From: Diadema setosum
Taxonomy: Eukaryota; Echinodermata; Echinoidea; Diadematoida; Diadematidae
Direction: 5' to 3'
NCBI GenBank assembly: GCA_033980235.1
Contig: CM067079.1
Coordinates: forward strand, 29,325,647-29,389,646
Length of the DNA: 64,000 nt
The translations under genes were made by a program, and so were the position numbers. The notes under the pieces were generated by a model. That model had not been told where the DNA came from. It saw only the letters and a program-made list of their open reading frames with translations, and ran no database searches. The first letter of the stretch is position 1, and each line of letters starts with the position of its first letter. Below are positions 30,601 to 43,600 of this stretch, piece by piece.

Positions 30601-31562
30601 GTAGGGCCTACACGGTCTCGTTTTTTACGAGGTCAAAACAGATTTTCACTTTTTGTGAGCTACCATGAAACCACTTATAAATTAGTAAAGAGCATACCAT
30701 TCTACCAGAGGAATTCAAAGTATTTATTTGATAATCAGTTTTGGAATGGTTGAGACATCTAAAAACAAAGTAAAAAAAAAGCGAGGATAATGAAAGGTGG
30801 GTCCTACCTTTTATTAGGATCACTCTGTTTTGGATATCTCAGCCATTTAAAGACCAATGTAATTTCATCTAATAAACATTGAATTCCTCTCGGAATTACA
30901 TGCTCTTTCACATTTCATAAGAGGTTTCACATTATCTTACCAAAAATGTTAAAAACCTGAAGTTTGGTCTCAACCACAATATACGATCCTTTTAAGTTTC
31001 CAACAATGTTTTGAACAACGATGGCTAAATACGCACCACTTTCATAGCAGCCAGTAACTATTAGTATTATAAGAAAGACCATATTAATAGTAAGGAGGAT
31101 AATGATTATGGTAAGGCGCATCATCATGCGTCCGACTTTAGGCGGGAAGATAAGGCAAAAAGCTCTGCATTCATTAACTGCCAGAAACACGTCTGTTCTG
31201 GAGTTTTCTGACGATAAACTTCTAATTTACAGAGGTTTACCATGGCAACCGTAGTTTTAAAGTAGGAATACATATAAAGAGAGAGAGAGAGAGAGGGAGA
31301 GAGAGAGAGAGAAAGGTGTGTTTTCAGTCGTTAAACCCCTGGGCCGTCGCATTTTAGTCGTGTGTAGGTGAGAGAAAGGATGAGACGATAGACGTAGCTT
31401 GAATCCTCACAGTTTGATTTTTATTCTCAAGCTTTTGTATACAATATGTATATCATGTTCTGTATCCATCATCATTATTTTGTCCGACTTCTTTGATCCT
31501 CAGTCTTGATAAAGGGCAGGGCCCGAAAGCTTGAGAATAAAAATCAAACTGTGAGGATTCAA

Positions 31563-31605
<43 letters not shown>

Positions 31606-34600
31606 TCAGCAAAAAAAGTAAGTTCCCCCCTAACATTTTTGGATGTATCTCAAAAAGCATTTTACGGATTTTCATAATTCAAACGGGAATGGATAGGGAA
31701 TTTCATTACTCATAACATGAATGGCATATCATTGCCACCAGATATTATTATTGGTGTAAAAAAACGCATTTTATGTCAAAAAGCATGGGAAAAAAGTTGC
31801 ACTTCAGGCTATATGAAGCATATTGTATACGTTTCCTATGTAAGTTAGCAAATGACCTTTTTAAATTGTGCAATTCTCAGGAATTTCTTCACGTACAATG
31901 TGCTTCCCTATTAAACAGATGTTATGCATACTTTTTAAACAATAGCCTTTTCAATATGAAAATGTTGGTAGAAGCCATGTGATTTGTAATTCCAATCTGG
32001 GTTGATCACATTAATGTGCCTATGGCCATTTTGCATCATGCGCTCAAGTTGTAGATCAGTTTGTTGAGGGAAATGGCATCGAACGTATGGAGTGGCCTGC
32101 AAGATATTAGTACCATTAGTACCATAGCGCTCTCTGAGGGAGGAGCAGCTTTGGGAGCTCTCTCTCTACTTCTCTCTTTGAGGTATACCCATAGCTTTGG
32201 GAGTGTGCAAAACATAACCAGTATTTTGGTTATGTATCCTGGAATCTGCTAGACAAAATATGGAGTCTGTCTCGCTATAGTAGAGTGGAATTGCCCTTCA
32301 ACTTGTTTTTCACTTGCTGGCTTGGACTGTCAACCTGAAGCAGCCATACATAGCTGTTGGTCAGTCATGCACACAAACTCTATTCATTGTCGGTACATTG
32401 TCCTATGAAGCTGGACCTTCGCCAGTGAAAGTAGTGCTTTGATTGTCTTCTGTGGTGCTGTGATTATCGTCTGTTCATTCACTGCATTTGACAATGGGAT
32501 TCCTAAGCTGGTTGCTGGCACTACTCCTGTTGTGTAGCCTGTCCACTGAGGCGGATCCCTACAAAACAACCTTAACCTCTTCACATGGCAATTCTGTGAA
32601 CAATAGATCAAAGCCGATTATAAAGTACAACGGAAAGAGAATCTGCTACTACAGTAATGCTACTGCAACTTTCAATGTATCATTACTGGTTGCCGGAGAT
32701 ATTGAGGCAAACCCTGGCCCAGATCAAATAGAGAGAAAGGAGTGTGAAAATGGCAACAATGAGTCAGACACATTGCACAGGAGACAGTACAGCAGAGCAG
32801 CTCTTCTTGATCTCAACCATAATGGCTATGTCTCCTCGGATGTTTGGGCTACTGTGAAGTCACTCGGTATCAGTGCCAAGAAGCCTACAATTAGAGGCAC
32901 CAGAGGCGGTGTCAAAAGGAAGAAGAAAGTGAATACTCTACCAAGCCATCCTTGCTTCTCAACAACGTGTAAAAGACCCATCAGTAAAGATGACCAGAAG
33001 AGAAACTACACACTGTGCCTCATTAACGCACAGTCTGTCAGTAACAAGGCTGATCTTCTGGCTGACTACTTCACTGAACATGATTTTGATATTGTGTGTT
33101 TGACAGAGACTTGGTTGTCCAATGAAGAAAAACACAGGAAAATCATAGCTGATCTTACACTTCCGGGTTTCAAATTCCGACATGCTCCTCGTCTGCGTCG
33201 TACTGGAGGAGGAGTAGCTGTTATCCATCGAGAGTCAGTAGACTTGGTGACTTTGTCGACTCACGCTTTCCCCAGCTTTGAGAGTATGTGTTGCGACTTT
33301 ACACCTCACCACAATTCTTCAGTCTCCATCAAGTTGATTGTGATTTATAAGCCACCATACAGTCGAAAATATAAAACAACATCATCAATGTTTCTTCAGG
33401 ACTTTGCTGATTACTTGTCTGTGTTATCTGCATCCCCTTCCAAGCTTGTGATTGTCGGCGACTTCAACATTCACTGGGACAATCAATCCAATGCAGATAC
33501 CAAGAAATTTGCAGACATCATTGAATCTCATGATCTTCTTCAACATGTTTGTGAGTCCACACACATCAGCGGACATATTTTAGACTATGTCTTATCCAGA
33601 AGAGATGAAGATGCTATCAGGTCAGTAGAGGTCTCTTCTTTTCTCAGTGATCATGCAGCCGTGCACTGTGATCTTCATATGTCCAAACCTGCAGTTGGGC
33701 GTAAGGAGATAGTATATCGCAAATTGAAGACAATAAACCATGAGGCCCTTGCTGAAGACTTGGAGTCATCTGACCTTATTCGTAAACCCGAGACTGACAT
33801 CGACAAACTGGCTGATCAGTATGACAGAACACTATCAACTATTCTGGATAAACACGCACCCATTAAACGATGTGTTGTTGCCACACGTCCACCAAACCCA
33901 TGGTATTCAGAAGAGATCACAGAAGCAAGGAAGCTGAGGAGGAGACTAGAAAGGAAATGGAGAAAGACAAGACTTGAAGTAGATAGACAGTGTTTCAGAG
34001 ATCAACGTCTGATTGTCTTGGACATGATAAAGAAGGCAAAAGCATCATTTTACGAGAAGCAGATCTCTGACTGTGTCAGTCAGAGAGATGTCTATAAAGT
34101 AATAGACAAGATGCTTCATTATCGCAATAAATCTGTCCTTCCAACACATCGTAGTGACCAAGAGCTGGCAGAGAAGTTTATCAGGTATTTTTCAACAAAG
34201 ATACAAGACATTCGAGCAACTACACTTGATGCTGAAGTGCTGACAGGGGGAAATCTTACTACAGCTCATTCTACTGAGAAAGACCACACGCTCAACAGCT
34301 TTGACTTGGCATCAGAGGAAGAAGTGAGAAAGATTATAGCTGGTTCCCCGCCTTCTTCTAGCTCACAAGATCCAGTTCCTACATGGATTTTGAAAAGACA
34401 CTTACATCTTCTTCTCCCAAGCATTACACTGATGGTGAATAGATCGCTTGAAACAGGCATCTTCCCCAGCTCATTCAAACAAGCTGTCGTTCGACCTCTG
34501 CTAAAGAAGCCCAGTTTAGACCCCGACACCCTCAATAGCTACAGACCAGTGTGCAATCTCAAGTTTATTTCAAAAGTTTTGGAAAGAGTCGTAGCCCAGC

Positions 34601-37600
34601 GTCTTCAAGAATATTTGGAAATGAATGATTTAAGTGAACCACTTCAATCTGCTTATAAGAAGCATCATAGCACCGAGTCTGCCCTGATTAAAGTCCATAA
34701 TGATATACATCAAGCACTTGACAAGAAGCAAGCTGTTTTCTTGGTGCTCCTTGATCTGTCAGCAGCTTTCGACACCATTGACAAGGATATTCTTATCACA
34801 AGGTTTCGTTCAATAGGTGTGAAAGGATCTGCCCTTGCATGGATATCTTCCTATTTGTGTAGCCGTTCGCAGGCAGTCAGGATCAATGAGTGCATGTCAT
34901 CCTTCGCTGAACTTCTGTATGGTGTCCCCTAAGGATCTGTTCTGGGCCCGTCATTCTTCAGCATTTATGCAAGTCCTCTCGCAGAGATCGCAAGGACCCA
35001 TGGCATCCATATACATCTTTACGCTGATGACACCCAGCTGTACAGCTCATTCGATCCCTCTGATCCTTTAAGTGAGGCCTCTACCAGACATAGACTTGAA
35101 GCATGTATTGATGATATGAGGGCTTGGATGATATGGAACAAACTCAAACTGAATGATGACAAAAGTGAATTTATGATAATTGCATCAAAACATCTGGCAG
35201 CAAAGGTCCGTAGTCAGTCATTACGAATTGGATGTGTCAATGTACAATCTGTGTCAAATTGTAGGAATCTTGGAGTTTATTTTGACCCTGAAATGTCAAT
35301 GGCAACACACATTACAAACACATGTCGATCTGTATATTTGCAACTACGCAATATTCACAGTATCAGAAAATCCTTATCAAACAAAGTTGCAGCCTCTGTT
35401 ATTCATTCGTATGTTTTGTCTCGTATTGATTATGGAAATGCATTATTGTTCAAGGCTTCATCTTACCAACTGGCCAAACTACAGCGTGCTCAGAACTCTG
35501 CTGCTCGGGTCCTCAGTGGAACATCTCGCTTCTCCAGCATTACCCCAGTTCTAAAAAATCTTCACTGGCTACCAGTATCCAAGCGGATAGAGTTTAAAAT
35601 TCTTATTCATACATGGAAAGCAGTACATTCTTCAGCTCCAAAATATTTGCAAAACCTTGTTTCAGAATACATCCCTGGCAGAAATCTCCGTTCATGTAAT
35701 AGTAAACAATTAACAGTTAAAAGAACAATCTCGACTCTCGGAGAAAAAGCCTTTGTTTCTGCAGCCCCATCTCTCTGGAACGCTCTTCCACTGAGGATCC
35801 GATCAGCAGAGACCATTGAAACATTTAAAAAGCTTTTGAAATCACATATGTTCGCATCTTGTTTCGATTGAATTTTCAACGAATTGTTCATTGGTGTGTA
35901 TATCTCTACTTAACTCTTTCTTCTTTTCAACCTTCTTATGTACAATTATGACTATGATGTATGCTATTCCTTTCATAATTACGTCCCTCTGCGCCTCAGA
36001 ATAGGATACTAGATCGAAGGCGCATTACAAATGCTGTACTTATTATTATTAAGATAGCCTGACTGTAATTCAGAAGAGAATCTTTGGGATGTCATTAAGC
36101 GGAAAGCGAGCAAGAAGGTGAAAGATGACACTTTACTGCAAGAATTTAAGCGCATCTTGCAGAGAGCATGGGCCAACATTGAGCAGTGCCAAGTAAACTT
36201 TAGTTAACAGTACGAGGAAGAGATGCCGGCTGGTCATTGAAGCTGATGGTGGGCATACCAACTATCAAATACTTCACTGTATGCTCATGAAAAGAAAGAG
36301 ATAGAGAAATATGCAATCAACCATGCTTAAAATGTTCAGAATCATGAGTGATTGTTTGATTATTTGTGTAAAAGTCATTGCAAATCACTAAAGTGCAACT
36401 TTTTTTTCCATGCATTTTGACATAAAATGCATTTTTTCACACCAATAATGATATCTGGTTGCAATGATTTGCCACTCATGTTATGAGTAATAAAATTCCT
36501 TATCCATTTCCGTTTGAATTATGAAAATCGGTAAAACACTTTTTGAGATAAATATCCAAAAATGCTAGGGGGGAACTTACTTTTTTTGCTGAGTGTATAA
36601 TGTGTGTGTGTATATATATGTTGGGAAAAAGATGAGAAGTAGCGTGGTAATGCATTTCAGTCCAACAGTGCTATTTATTCAGACAAAATTTTCGACGAAT
36701 ACATTCGTCTTCCTCAGCGTCGACAAGTATCATTATATGTTGTCATACATATAGCTTCCTGTTTCGACGAGCGAGAACACATTTCACTCAACCTTTACCG
36801 CTCGAATACAAAAACATGATATAAACCGGAAATAGGTCGTCAAGATATAGTATTGAAATATAATTTTACACCTAACCTAGAGTGTAGACTTACATAAAAA
36901 TGTAATGCTGAAGGCTTAAAAAGTGTATGATGCAAAATATGTCTACTACATTATTTTGTTTTTAACATGCACGAGAACATTTAGAATACAGCCAAAATGG
37001 CATCAATATCTTTTTGTCAATGTTGTTGTCGTCAATGACGACGTCATAGATATCGTTTCAAACCACGAGTGATGCGAGATGTCTCCAAGCTGGACCCATC
37101 GACTACAATACTCGGTCTTCGAGTACCGTTCCCCTTCGGCTTCTCCCCGGTGGCTTTTCACAAGGCGGCCCATCCAATGGGCGAAATAGCAACGGCAAGG
37201 GGTAATGAATACATTGTATATGACTTTATGACGATATTATGTTCAATTTGTGTTTGTTTGGCAAATGTATACTGAAAGGGAAAACTTTATTTCAGACTAT
37301 TTCTTGACTTTGAATGTTGTATCCCTGTTGGAAAGAACACAGTGTCCAGTAACATGTATAATTTGAAACACAGTGTGAAACACAATGTACAATGTGAATG
37401 AAACACAGTGTGAAATCTCACACACAGTTAAATTCGACACAGTTAAATTCGGACGTCTTTAACAGTGTGAACAGTGTGAATCCCAGTTCACAGTGAATCA
37501 CAGTGTGAAACAGTCATCAAAGCACAGTGTGAAACAGACCATTACTATGTGAGTACCCTGGGAAAATCACACCACAGTGTGAAATAATCTTCACGCTGTG

Positions 37601-40600
37601 AAAATTCGAGCGTTTTCACATAGTCGTCTATATGTGAACACAGTGTGAACACACTGTGGGACACTGCGTTCTCTCCAGGAGAGGTTGTGCAGGAGTAAAC
37701 CACTCTTGTCGCGTTCACACTTAAAACTAGATTTCCTGAATATAGAGATAAAAACAGAGAAAGTTTCAGTGAATAGGTAAAATGGGATAAGAAAAATGAT
37801 TGCATTTATATAATTCACATATCAGTCACATCGACGCAATCGCGATAAACGTTGTTGACTGCACAATCGATAATAGGCCTGGAGCTTTAGATTTGCGGCG
37901 CGGTCGTATAAGACGACGCTTTAGCTGGACGTTCTCCTCCTCCCTGCGTCGTGTTAAAAAGTAACTTTAGATTACGCCGAGACGCAACGTATAAAAATAA
38001 AAATGGTGCATGAAGTAGCTCTATACGTCATCATTGTACGTCGTGAATTGAGCAGACATAAAAATAGCTCAGAACGCGTAGTGAAAACTCAGGCGACGCA
38101 AGCTATAAATAATAGATCGACTTTGATACGCGATTCTGCGCATGCTTAGAATAGGTTTTTTTCCCCTCTGACCGTCCCCGTCGCGAAAATCTAAAGCTCC
38201 CTAATAGCGACGATGATAACAACGATGACGTCACCAAAGAGATGGTATACTTTTGGTTGACATTGGGATTCACGTTTAAACTTTGTTTTTTTTTTGGCGA
38301 GATAATTAGAAACCACTTATATGAAATACTAAAGTGCATACCAAAAATGGCTCCAAGAAAAGATGGCATACACCTTTTATTAGAGTCATTTTGTTTTGCT
38401 TTGTATTGGAACATAGTCTGCCATTTCAAAAACCGATCTTCATCGAATAAGCTTTTAATTCCTCCTCGAATTGTATGCACTTTACTCTTCTACATAAGTG
38501 GCTTCTGAATATCTCGCAACATGTTAAAACCTGAATCCCTATCTCGACCAAAAACTATACCATCCCTGCAATAATGATAATAGTAATATCCTATACAAGT
38601 ATCAGACTTTCCCTCCAGAGCGCAAGTTCTTCTTCTTCTTCTTCTTGTGGTTAAGTCTGCCTCCTTCAATAGCCTGAAGATTCTTGCAGACTGGTGCTAT
38701 TTACATTATAATACAATTTATTTACAGATATTTACAAGCACATAGAAAATTTGACGAAAACAACTAGCCACTGTGATCAACCGTTAGACGGTTTCGAAAT
38801 GATCCCACAGATGGCGCAGAAACAATGTCTGACGACAGGGAATTCCAGTTCCTTACAGTTCTTGGGAAGAACGAATGGCGATGCGATTCAGTTCTCGAAT
38901 ATGGTACCTGATAGGAGTGTGGTTGCGAGGCTCTCGTGAACTGAGTAGCCTGTTTGATAATATAGTCCTGTGCTGAAAGAGGAGTAAGATTATTGTGTAT
39001 TTTGTACATCATAATTAGCCTGTCATTTTCTCTGCGCTGTTCCAGAGTTTAATCATACTCCATGCCTCCAGTACTTTCGATGTTTTACAATTTCACGTTA
39101 TCTATTCGAAGCGTATACGGCTTTGTAATTGTTTATAATAGTTACTATTAGTTTGTTTCATATTTTTTTAAAACTGTATAATATTTGAACCACCAACGGG
39201 GACACTCTGTAAATCTTGGAAGAGGAAGGGGGTGGGTGGGTGGGAGGGGGAGGCCCTTGGTGTATGCGGGCCTGGGGGGCATTTCATGAAGGAACTTGTC
39301 GGATAAAATATCTGACAAGTCAATTATATCCGACAAGTTTTGAGAAATTCTTTAGTCTGATTGGCTGATTTCTCTGAACTTGTCGGATATAATTGACTTG
39401 TCGGACATTTTATCCGACAAGTTCCTTCATGAAATGCCCCCCTGATGTTACGTCAGTGTTCGTTTTTGAGAGCTTGTTATTTGGCTTGGTAATGCAGTTT
39501 TGAACGCACGTTACTGTGATTTGGTCACGACATTCGGAAGGTTTTATTTGCCTTTCCGTCATGCAGTCGCAGAACATCATGAAATCGTGATGGCGATCAG
39601 CAACTGTGCGTCGATTCGTGTGTCGGAAATAGCCGAGGCCGCTCCGAATGCGAGGTTATGGATGCAGATATACATCTTCAGTAACCGAGCACTTACTGAG
39701 AAAATGGTTCGAGCTGCAGAGGTAGCAGGCTGCCGAGGTGCGTGTTCTCTTCTTGGAATCTTCTTTTTCTTCTTCCTCCTCCTCTTCCTCCACTTCTACT
39801 TCTTCTCCTTCTTCTTCTTCTTCTTCTGCTCAATCTTCTTCTTCTTTTCTCTTCTCCCCGTAAGTAAGAAGATTATTGTGTGTGTGTGTGTGCAACTGTG
39901 CACGTGTTAAGGAAACGAATTCACATCGGTATTTTTCCCCTATAGAACCCGCGGTTACACAAGCTTTGCTTTTGCGGTTTCTTCATATTTCACATGTTAT
40001 AGAGAATTGTCTTTTACATTCGAATGTATGCTGACACAATTTCTAGTCATGACCCACTTTATATCATATTTTGAATCTCACTTGTTTCTTTGTTTGCTTG
40101 CTTTTGGGTTTTTTTTTTTTGTTGTTTTTTTTTTTTTGTTGTTGTTGTTGTTAAGTAGTATTGGATAGATGTCAAGTGAAATCTGAAAATAAACGTGCTA
40201 GAACTGTTCACTGTGTATCGAGCGTAAAGACCTGTGCAGTTTCACTAATTCAACATTAATTCACTTCAATTCAATTCAATTCAATTCAATTCAATTCAAT
40301 TCAATTCAATTCAATTCAGTCCAATTCAATTCAATTCAACTAAAAATGATGTTCGTATGAGCTAGAGAACACAACATGATTCATATCGAGTAAAAATTTG
40401 CCAATCTTTTCGCATCTCACGAACGGAATGTCAGGTTGAGAGACAAAGACATGTAAAAATTTCAAACTTGTAAAGCTTAGGACCCTGTATACGGGTTGAA
40501 TACTTTTTTAATATGCTGCTAAAACGTACTAAAGTTTTGACAATTTCCTGCTTATTTTGTGAGTGTAGGCCTACACATTGAGTCGCTTGTATGATATTTT

Positions 40601-43600
40601 CTTGTGACCTTAACAGCAATCGTCGTAACTGTGGACAGACCAGTGCCAGGAAAGAGGCGAAGTGATAAGCGAAATGATCTCCTTTCGTGGGTGAAAGAAA
40701 ATAGAAACACGGTTCGTCATTTCGCCTAGTGAGTACCTAAGAATGATGATAATATCTGTGTGCTTTGTTTAAGACTAAAAAACTAACCCTCTAAAAGGCC
40801 ATACTAAAACGAACACAAACTAGACAAATTGTTCATAACAAAACAGAAAGATAGGATTAAAAAAAAATGCAAAAGTCCCTCTCATTTCAAAATCGTCCTA
40901 ACATTCCTAATGGAAAGAACACAGTGTCCCACAGTGGAAGGGAACTGTACCGTACCCAGAGACTCCAACCCCAAGTACCTTCTGATCTGGAGATTCTCCC
41001 GCCTGAAACCCTTAGCAAACGGGAGACTCCAACTTGATGTGTGCGAAGCGCGAAATTCCCAGGGTTCTAGATGCTCTCTGGTGCTATCTAAGGCTTATTT
41101 TTTCAACATTCGATAGAAATAAGTAAGAAATCCTTTCCAACGGGAGACAAAGAGCCAGGGCGGGAGAAATTAAATGTCAAGCGGGAGAACGGGAGATTTT
41201 GCAAAAATGCGTTTTCGGCGGGAGATCTCCCGTCGAAAACGGGAGAGTTGGAGTCTCTGCGTACCGTACCCGCGCCAGAGGAGCGCTCGAACGCTCCTAA
41301 AGACAAGTGTACCGTAACGTACTGTACCGAGCCAAAAGTGGACCACTTCCCGATGTGCTCCAAAAGCGTACTAAAAGTTCGCTGTAAACCATGCGCGTAT
41401 CATGCGCATACGTCACAATGCAAAGACATCGTTCTCTTTGTTCGGGACAGCTGTACGTAGTTCAAGCGCAGGTGGATGACATTCTTTCTACAAAAATGCG
41501 TGACCTTTTCTAAAAATAACTCTTGAGGTACGCTTTCTCAACAGAGCGCTCGAACGCTCCAAAACTGGCACAGTTCGGTACGGTACGCTTTGGTTCAGTT
41601 CGCTTTGGTTCGCTTTAGAGCGCTCGAACGCACCCCTAGTTATTGTGAACACAGTGTAAACAGCCTTTTTTCTACTTTTTTATTTTTTTTTTAAACAGAA
41701 GATAGAATTACATAATGTATCAGACGATGAATTATTAGAAAACAGTCAGAACAGTAACATTGATAGTAGAGTACAAGTACTACTTTAACAATCATTATTG
41801 ATACTATACTACCACAACAATTACTACTACATATACATAGAATGATTAGTGGAGATATTGCGGCATAGTGGTTAAGACTCATGACTTTATAGTTGGAGGT
41901 ACCGAGTTCGAAATCCGTCAATTGCCGACGTTTACCCACCAAGTCCTTCTCGACCCTGGTGTATGAATGGCTACCTGACAACACATATAGTGTATTAATA
42001 ATGGCAATGTCCTCTGTGAACTTTGGAACTACTGAAGAAGAACATAATTATTTTTACAATTTTCATAGGCCTTAGTTATTAGTCCCAATAACAACCATGG
42101 TGAAAGTCTTTTTTTTTTTTTTTTTTTTTTTTTGGTTCAAGTGAATGGACATTCAGGTTCGTTAATTACCTCCGCCAAGGGAGGAGGTTATGTTTTCGTT
42201 ACCGTTTGTTTGTTGGTTAGTTAGTTAGTTTGTCCGTGTGCAAAATAACTCAAAAAGTAGTTAACGGATTGGGATGAAACTTGCAGGAAAGCTTGAGAAT
42301 GACACAAGTAACAAACAATTAACTTTTGGAAGTGATCCGAGAATTTGTGGGGTATTTCTGAAGGATTTTTGTTATTTTGGCAGGTAGGGTCAATAAACTT
42401 GGGAGTTCAGCTGCGCGTATTTGGTGTTTGCATGCGCGCGAACATAAGTGCGTGCTCGCTGCTAGGGCGAGGCGCGCCGTGCAGTTGATGGTTTATGACG
42501 TAACAAAGGCTTCTATATTGGGAAATCGAGCGACTTTCAGCACACAATGCTGTAAGTACGTATGGATGGAAATCACTGATTATTCTTATGGAAGAACAAG
42601 ATCAGTGATGGAAATGAGCTGCATGCTTGGCGGAGGTCTGCGCTCTCAAAGTGCTTCTCTAGCTATTCATTTGTTCAATAAATTGTGGAACTTACCTTCG
42701 GATTTCCTGTCATTGTCACGTGTAGGTACCTACTGATTTAAGTGATTCGAACAAATTTTGTATGATAGCCTGACAGTGTCATCGAACAGAGTGCAAACTT
42801 TTACACTCTATACTGTATCTTGGAGTATGTTCTGACCTGAAGCATAAAAATGATACATACATAGACTGTTAACACCTGTATGCCTATTTGAAAGTGATCA
42901 TTCATGCCAGTGGTGTATATTTTGATTACAGTGTACCTACATGCATGTCTTTCAGCTTAGCCAACATGGCGTATGTGGATGAAGACCTGCAGAAAGCCTT
43001 ATCTTCGGGAGACGAATTCCTCTGGGCATACAGCCGCAGTCAGCTAAACAGTTCGGTCACGTGGTCCAGCATCAGATGGCTTAAGAGCATCACCGACCTT
43101 CCCGTCGTGGTCAAGGGTATATTAAGCGGTGAATGTCCAAGCAAGATGATAAGATTTATTTGGTTACAGTTGCATTGTTCTGAAGGTTCCTTAATCCGAA
43201 GTGAAATAAGGTTCTTTAGTCTGAATGAAAAAAAAAAAAATGTTTATTATTCCAGAAAGTTCGTTAATCCGAAAACGAAATAAGGTTCGTTACGCATACG
43301 CACTTGTCTTTTTCTTGTTCGGATCACCGACCTCATTTCATTTTCAGATTAATAACCTTCCGAATCACGAACCGGAACGTTCGAAATAGCGCCACAATGT
43401 TCGAATAAACGAACCTTATTTTCGAATTAACGAACCTTATTTCATTGTCGCATTACCAAAACTTCGGGCTAATAATCATAAACACGTATGATTATGAGAG
43501 GAGATGTGGCCAAGTATAGGTGACATCACGGAATATTGGTCGTGAGGTCCCTGGTTTTAAAGTCCCCTGGCTGCACAGGTTGTGCTCCGAGACAAGGCCT

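Larger units (their letters stand above)
32107..36050 (+). mobile_element. CR1/L2-like non-LTR retrotransposon, near full length
   Basis: Bounded by the 6-bp direct repeat AAGATA (32101-32106 and 36051-36056). Order: ~380-nt 5' UTR, one long ORF with endonuclease and reverse transcriptase, ~180-nt 3' UTR ending in GGCGCATTACAAATGC and a short (TTA)n tail, as is usual in L2/CR1-type elements. Sense with respect to HAO, in intron 1. Clade assigned by eye. Confidence 0.85.
32056..36207 (+). pseudogene. Tc1-like transposase C-terminus, split by LINE
   Basis: About 16 codons before 32101 ([15 protein letters not shown]) and about 49 codons after 36057 ([16 protein letters not shown] ... QVNFS, stop near 36205) resemble the end of the DDE catalytic domain of Tc1 transposases, where WPARSPDLNPIENLWD is typical. 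The N-terminal DNA-binding and most catalytic parts are missing. Confidence 0.75.
31603..36595 (+). mobile_element. Tc1/mariner-type transposon, defective, carrying a LINE insertion
   Basis: Terminal inverted repeats of ~200 bp (31603-31803 and 36389-36595) start CACTCAGCAAAAAAAGTAAG and are flanked by TA. Between them only a C-terminal scrap of transposase remains: [16 protein letters not shown] just before 32101, and [20 protein letters not shown] and what follows from 36057. Without the LINE and one copy of its 6-bp target duplication these two scraps are in frame, but with a TAG at the junction. Non-autonomous. Confidence 0.85.

Noticed and set aside
41860..41935. tRNA gene with box A and box B
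   Set aside because: The acceptor and anticodon stems do not pair and a SINE tail follows; called as a SINE.
42377..42736. 119-codon ORF in HAO intron 4
   Set aside because: It lies largely inside the CCTCCGCC-ended repeat and resembles no protein known to me.
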